Part shown: positions 16,980 to 25,260 of the stretch, in pieces
Layout of the letters: each line of letters opens with the position of its first letter
Numbering within the stretch: the stretch's first letter is position 1
Source of the DNA: Clostridiales bacterium
Lineage (GTDB): Bacteria > Bacillota > Clostridia > Oscillospirales > Oscillospiraceae
NCBI GenBank assembly: GCA_022786995.1
Contig: JALFUW010000066.1
Location: 1 to 64,000, forward strand
DNA length: 64,000 nt
Direction of reading: 5' to 3'
Notes under the pieces: model-generated
The model's database searches: none
Told to the model about the DNA's origin: nothing
The model's input: the letters and a program-made list of their open reading frames with translations, nothing else
Made by a program: the position numbers and the translations under genes

Positions 16980-17872
16980 TACTGAACCTCCTTGCTGCGG
17001 GTGGCGGCCTGCTGGGCGATGGCCAGCACGGCAACCAGGATGAAGAATACCACAGCCTTGGCCTGGGCCACGCCGTGCCAGTTCTTATTGATGTTGTAGG
17101 TGGAGTAGATATTCAGAGCCAGCAATTCGGTGATGTTGACCTTTGCGCCGTTTTGCATGACGGAGGGCAGGCCGCCGGTCAGGGCCATGTTCTGGTCGAA
17201 CATCTTGAAGGAGTTGGTCAGCGTCAGGAAGGTGCAGGTGGTGATGGCGGGCATCACGTTGGGGATGACCACCTGGAACAGGGTCTGGGAGCCGCTGGCA
17301 CCGTCGATCTTGGCGGCCTCCAGCATATCCTCGGAAATGGACTGAAGACCGGCAATGTAAATAATCATCATGTAGCCGATCTGCTGCCAGGCCACCAAAA
17401 TCACCAGACCCCAGAAGCCATAGGTGCCGTTGGCGGTCAGGTAGGTGCCGTAGCGCTTAAGAATGCCGTCAAAGATCATGCTCCAGATGTAGCCCAGCAC
17501 CACGCCGCCGATCAGGTTGGGCATGAAGAAGACGGTACGGAACAGGTTGGCGCCCCGCATCTTCTGAGTCAGGGCGTAGGCGATCATGAAGGCGATGACG
17601 TTGATGAGGATGATGGACACAATTGCGAAGGCGGCAGTGTTCTTGAACGCGTTCAGGAAGCCCGCGTCGGTGAACACCTTCAGATAGTTGCCGAATCCCA
17701 CCCATTTGGCGTCCTTCGGGGTGTTGAATTTGCAGAAGGACAGGTAGATGCCCTGAATGAAGGGCCAGACGAAGCCGATGAGGAATGCCGCGAAGGTGGG
17801 AAGAATGAAAATGGGAGCGAACTTCCGAATGGGCCGCTGCACCAGATTCACGCTCTGTTTGGATTTGGCCAA
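16979..17872 (-). CDS. Sugar ABC transporter permease (MalF type)
   Basis: A 297-residue permease with six membrane helices and the loop MLEAAKIDGASGSQTLFQVV. The start is placed at a TTG at 17872 because AAAGGAAG lies six bases before it; the open frame goes on upstream to 17935, but those residues are basic, unlike the family and lie across the ribosome site. It forms the membrane channel with the MalG-type partner. The 300-base gap to the binding-protein gene holds a hairpin that may lower its expression relative to that gene. Confidence 0.85.
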   Translation of the reverse strand: MAKSKQSVNLVQRPIRKFAPIFILPTFAAFLIGFVWPFIQGIYLSFCKFNTPKDAKWVGFGNYLKVFTDAGFLNAFKNTAAFAIVSIILINVIAFMIAYALTQKMRGANLFRTVFFMPNLIGGVVLGYIWSMIFDGILKRYGTYLTANGTYGFWGLVILVAWQQIGYMMIIYIAGLQSISEDMLEAAKIDGASGSQTLFQVVIPNVMPAITTCTFLTLTNSFKMFDQNMALTGGLPSVMQNGAKVNITELLALNIYSTYNINKNWHGVAQAKAVVFFILVAVLAIAQQAATRSKEVQ

Positions 17873-18172
17873 GTAAATCTTCCTTTCTTTCCTGTTTTTG
17901 CCCGGATGCTGCCGGGCGCAGCCTGTTTTGCGCACAGGGCAGAGGTCTGAGTCCGCTTAGGATCGGGCGCAGACCCCCGCCCTGTAAACGTGTCGTATGG
18001 AATCGAGCGGTATTCAAATAGCGCTGGAAATGATAACTATGATGACTGAGCGGACCGAACCGGGCAGGCCCAATGGTGTTGGTTTATCACCAATCCGAAG
18101 TCTCGTCACTGTCAGCGGTGACTCACCGCAAAAGGGCGGGCAGTGCGCCCGCCCCTTTCGGTGGTAATGAAA
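17873..18172. other. Gap between binding protein and permease genes
   Basis: It holds a hairpin (18127-18162) right after the binding-protein stop and, around 18000-18126, sequence resembling the dispersed GGTATCGTTA-type repeat in degraded form (for example CCCAATGGTG and CAGCGGTGACTCACCGC). No gene is seen. Confidence 0.5.
18127..18162 (-). terminator. Hairpin after the sugar-binding protein gene
   Basis: A GC-rich stem (GGCGGGC / GCCCGCC) has a short T stretch on the minus strand. Partial read-through would explain high binding-protein and lower permease expression from one promoter, a common pattern in such operons. Confidence 0.6.
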
Positions 18173-19525
18173 TTAGCCGTTGACGGTGTTGTACTCAACA
18201 GCCCAGCCGTCCACGAAGGCGGAGACAACCTCAGCCCAGTTGGCATCGGTGGGATCGGCGGAGTACTTCGCCAGAGCGGTCACAACGGTAGCTCTCCAGG
18301 AGTCCACGTTGGGGGTGTGGTTGAAGGCCCAGGACACGTTGTAGTTGCCCTTTGCCAGCAGGTCGTTACCGTTGGCCAGGAAGGTGTTGGAGGAGGCGGG
18401 AGCAGCCTTGAAGGGCAGAGCGCCCAGGGTGTCCACCATCTTCTGAGCAGCAACCTCATCGGTGACCAGCCAGTACAGGAAGTCCAGAGAAGCCTTCTGA
18501 TCGGCCTCGGAAACCTGGCTGTTCACAGCCCAGCAGTTCTCAGTGCCGGAGCACAGGCCAGCCTTCTCTTCACCGGCAACACCGCAGTAGATGGGGATCA
18601 TGCAGATATCGGTCATGCCGGCCTCAGTCAGGGAAGCGAACTCCCAGGTGCCGTTCTGGTAGAAGGCAGCCTTGCCCTCGGTGAACTCAGCCTTGCTCTC
18701 GTCGCCGGTGCCGGTGGTCAGAGTCTTGGCGTCAGCAGCGGTGTCGGTGATGTACAGATCCCAGATGTTGCGGAAGTTGTCCAGGTAGGTGCCCTTGATG
18801 GTAGCGGGCTGCTCGGTGATGCCGTCATCCCGGAACTCGTAGAACAGGGGCATGTTGGCCAGGTGGCCGGAGAAACGCCAGGAGGAGGAGCCGTCCAGGC
18901 CGGGAGCGGAGAAGGCATCGAAGCCCAGCTCAGCAGCGCGGGCGTGGATGTCGTCAGCAACAGCCTTCAGGGAAGCGAAGTCCTTGATCTCGTCGATGGA
19001 GTGGCCGGCCTTCTCCAGCAGAGCCTTGTTGACGATGATGCCGTAGGACTCGAAGCAGTGGCCGATGGCCTTCAGCTCGCCGGCATCGTTGTAGAGGTTG
19101 AACTCGTCGGTGGTCAGCTCACCGGCGATGGCGGTGCCGGTCAGATCCAGAGCGTAGTCGTCCCAGTCGGCCAGGCCGGACATATTGCCGATGTTGTAGA
19201 TGGTGGGAGCCTCGGACTTGGCCATCTCAGCGGTCAGGGTGTCGGAGTAGGTGCCGGAAGCGGCGGTGACGACCTTGACGGGGATGCCGGTGGTCTCGGT
19301 GTAGAGCTTAGCCAGCTCCTGCATGGCGGTATCTGCCTCAGGCTTGAAGTTCAGGTAGTAGACACGGCCCTCAGCGGCGGGGGTAGCGGCCTCGGTGGCA
19401 GCGGGTGCTGCGTCAGTGGCAGGGGCAGCGGGAGCCTGCGTGGCAGCGGGGGTGGAAGAACCGCCGCAGGCGGCCAGGCCCAGAACCATAACCAGAGCCA
19501 GCAGCATTGCAATCAGCTTTTTCAT
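18173..19525 (-). CDS. Sugar ABC transporter substrate-binding lipoprotein (family 1)
   Basis: A 450-residue MalE-like binding protein with a signal peptide and lipobox LGLAAC (Cys20), then an Ala/Thr-rich linker. The start at 19525 follows AGGAGG exactly; the longer frame to 19597 runs through an operator box. The body resembles family-1 solute-binding proteins (GKAAFYQNGTWEFASL, NCWAVNSQVSEADQKASL). First gene of the alpha-glucan operon; it delivers its sugar to the two permeases. Its promoter lies at 19604-19632, flanked by two LacI-type operators. The precise sugar is inferred only from malQ nearby. Confidence 0.88.
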   Translation of the reverse strand: MKKLIAMLLALVMVLGLAACGGSSTPAATQAPAAPATDAAPAATEAATPAAEGRVYYLNFKPEADTAMQELAKLYTETTGIPVKVVTAASGTYSDTLTAEMAKSEAPTIYNIGNMSGLADWDDYALDLTGTAIAGELTTDEFNLYNDAGELKAIGHCFESYGIIVNKALLEKAGHSIDEIKDFASLKAVADDIHARAAELGFDAFSAPGLDGSSSWRFSGHLANMPLFYEFRDDGITEQPATIKGTYLDNFRNIWDLYITDTAADAKTLTTGTGDESKAEFTEGKAAFYQNGTWEFASLTEAGMTDICMIPIYCGVAGEEKAGLCSGTENCWAVNSQVSEADQKASLDFLYWLVTDEVAAQKMVDTLGALPFKAAPASSNTFLANGNDLLAKGNYNVSWAFNHTPNVDSWRATVVTALAKYSADPTDANWAEVVSAFVDGWAVEYNTVNG

Positions 19526-19572
19526 TATGTTTCCTCCTAAAAACTTTGTTGGGGGTTGACCCTCATGTGATT

Positions 19573-19587
19573 TTGGAAACGATTCCA
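19573..19587. promoter_or_regulatory. LacI-type operator O1 of the alpha-glucan operon
   Basis: TTGGAAACGATTCCA with the central CG typical of LacI-family boxes. It starts about 10 bases after the expected transcription start. A carbon-catabolite cre role is possible but two positions depart from that consensus. Confidence 0.7.
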
Positions 19588-19603
19588 ACGCTTCCATAAC
19601 TCG

Positions 19604-19632
19604 AGTTTAGCGCAAGTCTCGTAAGAAATCAA
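19604..19632 (-). promoter_or_regulatory. Promoter of the alpha-glucan import operon
   Basis: On the minus strand TTGATT, 17 bases, TAAACT. It lies between the two operator boxes, 79 bases from the ATG. Confidence 0.7.
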
Positions 19633-19703
19633 CCCCTTTTTTCGCTGTTTTGAAAAGTTCCGCAGTTTCCACAATCTGGCATCTGTCTTTTTGGGCAGAA
19701 TGA

Positions 19704-19718
19704 TGGAATCGTTTCCAA
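19704..19718. promoter_or_regulatory. LacI-type operator O2 of the alpha-glucan operon
   Basis: The same 15 bases as O1 in the opposite orientation, centred about 130 bp upstream. The spacing would allow DNA looping. It is also only 36 bases from the -35 of the divergent hydrolase gene. Confidence 0.65.
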
Positions 19719-19753
19719 TTTCGAGGCCGTTGTGTGCTTTCTTGAGGTATTCC

Positions 19754-19781
19754 TTGACTTTCCGACAGGCGGTGCTATGAT
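19754..19781 (+). promoter_or_regulatory. Promoter of the alpha/beta hydrolase gene
   Basis: TTGACT, 16 bases, TATGAT, ending 35 bases before the ATG at 19817. Confidence 0.65.
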
Positions 19782-19816
19782 GCAGGTATCCTAAGTTGGC
19801 AATTGGAGGCACTGTC

Positions 19817-20626
19817 ATGAACACTCTTGAAAAAGTCTATGCCACCCCCTCCGGCGATATCCACTACTGGATCACAGCAGGGGAGCCGGAGAAGCCCTGG
19901 CTGGTGTTTCTGCCGGGTCTGACTGCCGATCACCACTTATTTGATCAGCAGATTCCCGCCTTTCCCGAATATAACCGCCTTACCTGGGACGCCCCGGGCC
20001 ACGCTGCTTCCCGGCCCTTCGCTCTGAACTTCTCCATGGACGACATGGCCCGGTATCTCCATGAAATTCTGGGAGCTGAGGGCATCCAGTACCCGGTGCT
20101 CATCGGCCAGTCCCTGGGCGGCTACATCGCACAATGTTACCTAGCCATGTATCCCGGAACCGTTTCCGGCTTCGTTTCCATCGATTCCGCGCCCTTAAGC
20201 CGGAAGTATTTTTCCGGCTGGGAGCTGGCCCTTCTCAAAGACACCCGGTGGATGTACGAAATGATTCCATGGAAGCTGCTGCTCAAATGGGGCATCAGCG
20301 GCACCTCACAGACGCCCTATGGCCGGGAGCTGATGGCAAAGACCTGGGCCGTCTATGACCGGGAGGGGTATCTGGATCTCACCGTCCACGGCTACCGCAT
20401 TCTGGCGGAGGCAGTGGAGGCCCGGCCTGAATACCGCATTGACTGCCCGGCCCTGCTGCTGTGCGGGGAAAAGGACGCCGCCGGTTCCGCCAAAAGCTAC
20501 AACCGCCGTTGGGCAAAAATCGACGGCCTGCCGCTGAACTGGCTTGCGGGTGCGGGGCATAATTCCAATACCGACGTGCCAGAGGAAGTCAACCGGCTCA
20601 TTGGAGAATTTTTGAAAACCCTCTGA
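19817..20626 (+). CDS. Alpha/beta-fold hydrolase
   Basis: A 269-residue cytoplasmic hydrolase of the esterase/lipase type. The nucleophile Ser is in GQSLGG, the acid is probably the Asp of LCGEKDAAGSA and the His is in GAGHNSNTD, completing a Ser-Asp-His triad. An oxyanion region is near VFLPGLTADHHLFDQQ. The start at 19817 has GGAGG seven bases upstream and lies behind its own promoter. It is a single-gene unit divergent from the alpha-glucan operon, sharing the upstream region that carries operator O2, so some co-regulation is possible. The substrate is unknown. Confidence 0.8.
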   Translation: MNTLEKVYATPSGDIHYWITAGEPEKPWLVFLPGLTADHHLFDQQIPAFPEYNRLTWDAPGHAASRPFALNFSMDDMARYLHEILGAEGIQYPVLIGQSLGGYIAQCYLAMYPGTVSGFVSIDSAPLSRKYFSGWELALLKDTRWMYEMIPWKLLLKWGISGTSQTPYGRELMAKTWAVYDREGYLDLTVHGYRILAEAVEARPEYRIDCPALLLCGEKDAAGSAKSYNRRWAKIDGLPLNWLAGAGHNSNTDVPEEVNRLIGEFLKTL

Positions 20627-20638
20627 TTCAAAATGATA

Positions 20639-20666
20639 CGCCCGGAAACCAGACGGTTTCCGGGCG
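20639..20666. terminator. Shared terminator between the hydrolase gene and fumC
   Basis: A perfect 12-bp stem (CGCCCGGAAACC) with loop AGAC lies between two convergent genes. The T run is weak on both strands. Confidence 0.6.
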
Positions 20667-20670
20667 ATGT

Positions 20671-22047
20671 TCATATCATAGTCTCCGGGTGGAAAACCTC
20701 GTCAAACCGCTGCTCCGTCAGGAATCCAAGGGCGACACAGGCTTCTTTCAGCGAAATATTCTCGACGAAGGCCTTTTTCGCGGTTTTTGCTGCGTTTTCG
20801 TAGCCGATGTAGGGGTTCAGGGCGGTGACCAGCATGAGGGAATTGCGCAGATTCTGCCCCATTTTCTCCCGGTTGGCCTGAATTCCGGCAGCGCAGCGAT
20901 CATTGAAGGCTCTCATGGATTCCGACAACAGCCGCGCGGATTGCAGGAAATTGTAAATCAGCACCGGCATGAACACATTCAGCTGGAAATTGCCCTGACT
21001 GGCGGCGATGCCCACGGCGGCATCATTGCCCATGACCTGCACGGCAACCATAGTCAGAGCCTCGCACTGGGTGGGATTGACCTTGCCGGGCATGATGGAG
21101 GAGCCGGGCTCATTGGCGGGAATGGTGATTTCTCCCAGACCCAGCCGAGGGCCGGAGGCCAGCCAGCGCACGTCGTTGGCAATCTTCATCAGGTCGCAGG
21201 CCAGGGCTTTCAGCGCCCCATGGGCGAAGACCAGTTCATCCTTTGAGGTGAGGGCATGGAACTTGTTGGGGGCGGTGACGAAGGGCTTGCCCGTCAGTTC
21301 GGTGAGCGCATCGGCGGCTGCCTTGTCAAAGCCTGCCGGAGCATTCAGCCCCGTACCCACAGCGGTGCCGCCCAGGGCCAGCTCGTGCAGGGGAGGGAGG
21401 GCGCGTTTGATGAGCTCTCTGTCCTGCTCCAAGGAAGTCCGCCAGCCGGAAATTTCCTGGGGGAAGGAGATGGGGGTGGCGTCCTGCAAATGGGTGCGCC
21501 CGCACTTAATGGCTCCCTCATTTTTGGTTTCCAGGCGGGTGAAGGTTTCCACCAGCGCATCGATGGCAGGAATCACCTGATCCTCCAGGGCAAGCACCGC
21601 CGCGATGTGCATGGCGGTGGGGAAGGTGTCGTTGGAGGACTGGGACATGTTCACATCGTCGTTGGGATGGAGAGCGGTTTCCCCGAGAATCTCGTTGCCG
21701 ATGTGGGCGATGACCTCGTTGGCGTTCATGTTGGACTGGGTGCCGGAGCCGGTCTGCCACACCACCAGGGGGAACTGGTCGTATCGCTCCCCGCGGGTGA
21801 TCTGGTCGCAGGCCGCGGAAATGGCAGCCAGCTTCCTATCCGTCATTTTTTCGGGTTTGATGGCGTGGTTCGCCATGGCGGCAGCCTTTTTTAGCAGGCC
21901 AAAGGCTCGGATAATTTCCTTGGGCATGGTTTCCAGACCCACGCCGATGGGGAAATTCTCCACGCTGCGCTGGGTCTGGGCGCCCCAGTACTTGTCCGCC
22001 GGAACCCGGATTTCCCCCATGGAATCGTACTCAATTCTATATTCCAT
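20671..22047 (-). CDS. fumC: Class II fumarate hydratase
   Basis: FumC interconverts fumarate and malate. The 458-residue protein has the superfamily signature GSSIMPGKVNPTQ, the fumarase form of the substrate loop (GSGTQSNMNANEVI) rather than the aspartase form, and the site motif CGRTHLQDATPI. The start at 22047 is chosen because GGGAGAAGA precedes it and MEYRIEYDSMGE is the usual N terminus; the ORF continues upstream into the lrgB tail. It is 14 bases downstream of lrgB, so probably the third gene of an lrgA-lrgB-fumC unit. Confidence 0.93.
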   Translation of the reverse strand: MEYRIEYDSMGEIRVPADKYWGAQTQRSVENFPIGVGLETMPKEIIRAFGLLKKAAAMANHAIKPEKMTDRKLAAISAACDQITRGERYDQFPLVVWQTGSGTQSNMNANEVIAHIGNEILGETALHPNDDVNMSQSSNDTFPTAMHIAAVLALEDQVIPAIDALVETFTRLETKNEGAIKCGRTHLQDATPISFPQEISGWRTSLEQDRELIKRALPPLHELALGGTAVGTGLNAPAGFDKAAADALTELTGKPFVTAPNKFHALTSKDELVFAHGALKALACDLMKIANDVRWLASGPRLGLGEITIPANEPGSSIMPGKVNPTQCEALTMVAVQVMGNDAAVGIAASQGNFQLNVFMPVLIYNFLQSARLLSESMRAFNDRCAAGIQANREKMGQNLRNSLMLVTALNPYIGYENAAKTAKKAFVENISLKEACVALGFLTEQRFDEVFHPETMI

Positions 22048-22061
22048 ATTCTTCTCCCTTG

Positions 22062-22751
22062 TTACCACAGATTGACGATCATCGGCATGAATACCGCTGT
22101 GAGCAGTCCCGCCACCACCAGTGAAAGGCTGCTAGCCGCGCCGGTCAGCTCACTCAGCTCGTTGGCCTTGGCGGTGCCGATGACGTGGGCCGCGGTGCCG
22201 AAGGCCACGCCCTGGGCAATCTCATCGGTGATGCCGAATAGTTTACATAACATCGGCCCCATCATATTGCCGCCGATGCCGGTGACAATGATTGCGGCTA
22301 CGGTGACGCCGCCCATGCCGCCGAACATTTCGCTCAGGCTCATGCCGATGGCGGTGGTGACACTCTTTGGCATAAGGGAAATCATCACGCTTCGCTCGAA
22401 TTTCAGCAGCAGGCTTACGGCGACGATCATCACCATACAGCTCAGCACCCCGGCACAGACCCCCGCAAGAACAGCTTTCAGGCTCTTTTTCAGCACCTGA
22501 AACTGCTCGTACATGGGCACAGCCAGACTGATGGTGGCCGGAGTCATAAGCCAGAAGATCAGCTTTGTCCCGGAGGTATAGCCGTCCGGGTTCATGCCGG
22601 AAACCACCACGAAAACCGTGACCAGCACCATGCCAATGAGGGTGGGATTAAAAATAGGCTTCTTCCACTTTTTCTGACAGACCTGCCCGACCTGGAAGGC
22701 CGCAAGGGTCACAATAACAGGAAAGACATCGATGGATTCAAGAAGCTGCAT
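22062..22751 (-). CDS. lrgB: LrgB/CidB-family membrane protein
   Basis: A 229-residue hydrophobic protein with about six to seven membrane segments and the LrgB signature PKSVTTAIGMSLSE and GIGGNMMGP. LrgAB systems were first linked to murein hydrolase control and autolysis, and later shown in Bacillus and Streptococcus to act in pyruvate uptake. Its gene overlaps lrgA by 14 bases and is followed closely by fumC, which fits a carbon-metabolism role as well as a cell-death one. AGGAGG lies nine bases before the ATG. Confidence 0.88.
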   Translation of the reverse strand: MQLLESIDVFPVIVTLAAFQVGQVCQKKWKKPIFNPTLIGMVLVTVFVVVSGMNPDGYTSGTKLIFWLMTPATISLAVPMYEQFQVLKKSLKAVLAGVCAGVLSCMVMIVAVSLLLKFERSVMISLMPKSVTTAIGMSLSEMFGGMGGVTVAAIIVTGIGGNMMGPMLCKLFGITDEIAQGVAFGTAAHVIGTAKANELSELTGAASSLSLVVAGLLTAVFMPMIVNLW

Positions 22752-23103
22752 CTTTCTTTTCCTCCTTCTTCCGCAGGTTTTGGGTAACGCGCCCCGCGAT
22801 GCCGAAGGTAACCACGGTGCTGAGCAGCGCCAGCAGGAAAATGGGGATCACGTCGTCTTTGATCATGCCCCAGTTCTCCAGAATTCCCACAGCCGTGGGA
22901 ACAAAGAGAATGGGCAGAATGGAAATGAGAAATCCCGCCGCGTCCTTTACCTGTTCCAGCTTGACAACCCCAAGACACAGCGCGGCAAACAGCAGCGCCA
23001 GACCGTAGACAGAGGCGGGCACCGGCAGGGGAATGAGCCGCTGCAGCAGTTCACCTGCCAGCGTAAAGGCGGTAATCCGCAAAAATTGGGTCAAATATTT
23101 CAT
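22738..23103 (-). CDS. lrgA: LrgA/CidA-family holin-like protein
   Basis: A 121-residue protein with four membrane segments and the family pattern LIPLPVPASVYGLALLF near the N terminus, ending in a charged tail (RKKEEKKDAAS). It is the partner of LrgB and probably forms a membrane complex with it. First gene of the lrgA-lrgB-fumC unit. No LytSR two-component regulator is next to it; the only regulator within reach is the orphan response regulator at 34.2 kb, which is of another class. Confidence 0.85.
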   Translation of the reverse strand: MKYLTQFLRITAFTLAGELLQRLIPLPVPASVYGLALLFAALCLGVVKLEQVKDAAGFLISILPILFVPTAVGILENWGMIKDDVIPIFLLALLSTVVTFGIAGRVTQNLRKKEEKKDAAS

Positions 23104-23124
23104 CCTTCTTACCTCAATGGAAAA

Positions 23125-23150
23125 GCGGGAGGAACGAATATTCCTCCCGC
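23125..23150 (-). terminator. Terminator of mscL
   Basis: A 10-bp stem (GCGGGAGGAA / TTCCTCCCGC) with a short T run on the minus strand lies directly after the mscL stop. Confidence 0.75.
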
Positions 23151-23156
23151 ATGGCT

Positions 23157-23624
23157 TTAACGGTTTTTCAGCAGATCCCGGATCTCAGCCAGCAGCTTTT
23201 CCTCATTGCTGGGTTCGGGAGGGGCAGGCTCTTCCGTGGGTGCTTCGGCTTCCTTCTTCTTGCCCATTTCGGACAGCTTGTTCAGGCCCCGCACCAGGAA
23301 GAACACCACCAGCGCCAGAATCAGGAAATTGATGATGGCGGAGATGAAGTTGCCGTAGTTCAGGGTGTTGAGGATCTCGTTACCGGCCTCGTCCAGCACA
23401 GGCTCGCTGAACAGCCGGGGCAGGGTAATCTTCAGCTCGGAAAAATCGATGCCGCCCATGAAGATGGCAACGATGGGCATAATCACATCGTCGGTCAGGC
23501 TCTTGGTGATGCCGGAGAAGGCGGCGCCGATAATGGTACCGACTGCCAGCGCCATGGCGTTGCCCTTCACGGCAAAGGCCAGAAATTCATCCCACCACTT
23601 TGGTTTTGTAACACGCTTCTGCAT
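23157..23624 (-). CDS. mscL: Large-conductance mechanosensitive channel
   Basis: MscL opens under membrane tension to save the cell from bursting on osmotic downshock. The 155-residue protein has the N-terminal amphipathic helix and first pore helix (FAVKGNAMALAVGTIIGAAF), a short outer loop, the second helix (FISAIINFLILALVVFFLV) and a C-terminal coiled bundle (NEEKLLAEIRDLLKNR). The ATG at 23624 is chosen because AAGGGG lies eight bases upstream. A Glu/Pro-rich linker before the final bundle makes it slightly longer than usual. Confidence 0.93.
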   Translation of the reverse strand: MQKRVTKPKWWDEFLAFAVKGNAMALAVGTIIGAAFSGITKSLTDDVIMPIVAIFMGGIDFSELKITLPRLFSEPVLDEAGNEILNTLNYGNFISAIINFLILALVVFFLVRGLNKLSEMGKKKEAEAPTEEPAPPEPSNEEKLLAEIRDLLKNR

Positions 23625-23643
23625 AATGTACACCCCTTATTTT

Positions 23644-23735
23644 AGATACTGAGATACAAGATACTAGATACAAGATATTATTAGTGCTACGATCATCCTT
23701 ATCTTGTATCTTGTAACTTGTATCTTGTATCTTTT
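23644..23735. repeat. GATACAAGATACTAGATACA repeat cluster with inverted halves
   Basis: The left half repeats GATACAAGATACTAGATACA and the right half carries the reverse form (TATCTTGTATCTTGTAAC), so the region can fold into a long hairpin between mscL and serS. A related array is at 33969-34010. Confidence 0.6.
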
Positions 23736-23751
23736 CTTATCTTTTTATTTA

Positions 23752-25083
23752 TCAGCGCTTTTCAATGACTTCCATGCCGCCCAGGTACTTGCGCAGCACC
23801 TCGGGGATGACGATAGAGCCGTCGGCCCGCTGGTTCTGCTCCACGAGAGCAGGGAAGATGCGGGAGGTGGCCAGGCCGGAGCCGTTCAGGGTGTGAACGA
23901 ACTCGGGCTTGCCGGTGGCTTCCCGGCGGAAGCGGATGTTGCCCCGGCGGGCCTGATAATCCCGGGCATTGGAAACGGAAGAAACCTCCTTGTAGCCGTC
24001 CATGGAGGGAATCAGGATTTCGATGTCGTAGGTTCTTGCCATGGAAGCGGAGCAGTCGCCCGCCGCCAGCTTCACGGTACGGAAGTGCAGGCCCAGACCG
24101 GCCACCAGCTTTTCGGCCTTGGTCACCAGCTCGTCAAAGGCCGCGTCGGAGTCCTCGGGCTTGCAGAATTGGAACATTTCCACCTTGTTGAACTGATGGC
24201 CCCGAACCATGCCCCGCTCGTCGGCACGGTGAGAACCGGCCTCCCGGCGGAAGCAGGGGGTGTAGGCGAACAGCTTCTTGGGCAGATCGGCTTCAGAAAG
24301 AATCTCGTCCCGGTAGATGGAGCACAGAGCGGCTTCCGCGGTGGGCAGCATGTAGTGCACCCGGTCATCGGTGGGGTTGGCGATCTTGTAGACCTCGTCG
24401 GCGAACTTGGGGAACTGACCGGCGGTCTCGCCGCACATGTACTCCAGCATGTGAGGGGGCAGAATGAAGTCGTAGCCGTCGGCAATGTGGGTGTCGATGA
24501 AATAGTTCAGCAGCGCCCATTCCAGTCTCGCGCCCATGCCGGTGTACATCCAGTTGCCGGAGCCAGCCAGCTTCACGCCCCGCTCATAGTCAATAAGACC
24601 CAGATTCTGGCACAGGTCAACGTGATGCTTCGGCTCAAAGTCAAAGGAATGCTTTTCGCCGATGTAGCGCAGGGGCTGGTTGTTCTCCTTCCCGCCGGGC
24701 AGCAGGTCGGGGTCGGGCATATTGGGTAGGCTCAGCATGGCGGTGCGGAATTCGGCATTGAGAACCTTCAGCTTCTCGGCATCGTCAGCGATTTCCCCAT
24801 CCAGGCGGACAGACTCGGCCTTGTTGGCTTCGATCTGGGCATCGATGGCGGATGTGTCCTCGCCCCGCTTCTCCATACCCTTCTTCTGGCCAAAGAGCTT
24901 GCCGTTTTCCTTGGCCAGCTTGTTCTTCTGGGCGGTGGCTGTCTCGGTCGCAGTCTTCAGGCCGCGCACCTCCACATCCAGCTCCAGAATGCGGTCAACG
25001 ATGGCGTCGCAGTCCACTTCCTTGGCCTTGAGGCCAGCCTTAATTGCGTCGGGATTTTCCTTGATACGTTTGATGTCTAACAT
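23752..25083 (-). CDS. serS: Seryl-tRNA synthetase
   Basis: SerS charges tRNA-Ser (and tRNA-Sec). The 443-residue protein has the long N-terminal coiled-coil arm (about residues 25-115), then the class II catalytic domain with motif 2 (FRREAGSHRADERGMVRGHQ) and motif 3 (LNGSGLATSRIFPALVEQNQ). The start at 25083 (MLDIKRIKENPDAI) is the usual one and has GAGAGG nine bases upstream; the open frame continues to 25233 through a palindromic repeat and is not real there. No T-box leader is recognisable upstream, where instead a repeat element lies. Confidence 0.95.
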   Translation of the reverse strand: MLDIKRIKENPDAIKAGLKAKEVDCDAIVDRILELDVEVRGLKTATETATAQKNKLAKENGKLFGQKKGMEKRGEDTSAIDAQIEANKAESVRLDGEIADDAEKLKVLNAEFRTAMLSLPNMPDPDLLPGGKENNQPLRYIGEKHSFDFEPKHHVDLCQNLGLIDYERGVKLAGSGNWMYTGMGARLEWALLNYFIDTHIADGYDFILPPHMLEYMCGETAGQFPKFADEVYKIANPTDDRVHYMLPTAEAALCSIYRDEILSEADLPKKLFAYTPCFRREAGSHRADERGMVRGHQFNKVEMFQFCKPEDSDAAFDELVTKAEKLVAGLGLHFRTVKLAAGDCSASMARTYDIEILIPSMDGYKEVSSVSNARDYQARRGNIRFRREATGKPEFVHTLNGSGLATSRIFPALVEQNQRADGSIVIPEVLRKYLGGMEVIEKR

Positions 25084-25114
25084 GGTTAATACCTCTCTTA
25101 AATATTTGAAATCA

Positions 25115-25248
25115 TCGTAGGGCGGGGTCATGACCCCGCCGACCAGCTGAAACACTTCGGACACCACCGAAAAAAGAAGACTGTCAACAACAATCGACCC
25201 TCGATCATCAACGAACTGCGTCGGCGGGGTCATGACCCCGCCCTACGA
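25115..25248. repeat. Composite element: two GTAGGG palindromes facing each other
   Basis: TCGTAGGGCGGGGTCATGAC begins the left palindrome and its reverse complement closes the right one at 25248; about 80 bases lie between. Each half is itself a hairpin and the halves are inverted, so the whole can fold into a long cruciform. It lies between parB and serS. Confidence 0.8.
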
Positions 25249-25260
25249 TTGGTAATTCCT

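Noticed and set aside
23644-23735. CRISPR array
   Set aside because: The direct repeats are short (about 7-20 bases) with no regular unique spacers and no cas genes nearby.
23752-25233. Longer SerS with 50 extra residues
   Set aside because: The added part is read from a palindromic repeat; the ribosome site and family N terminus support 25083.
25084-25260. T-box leader upstream of serS
   Set aside because: No specifier loop or TGG-type T-box sequence is present, and the region is a composite palindrome.
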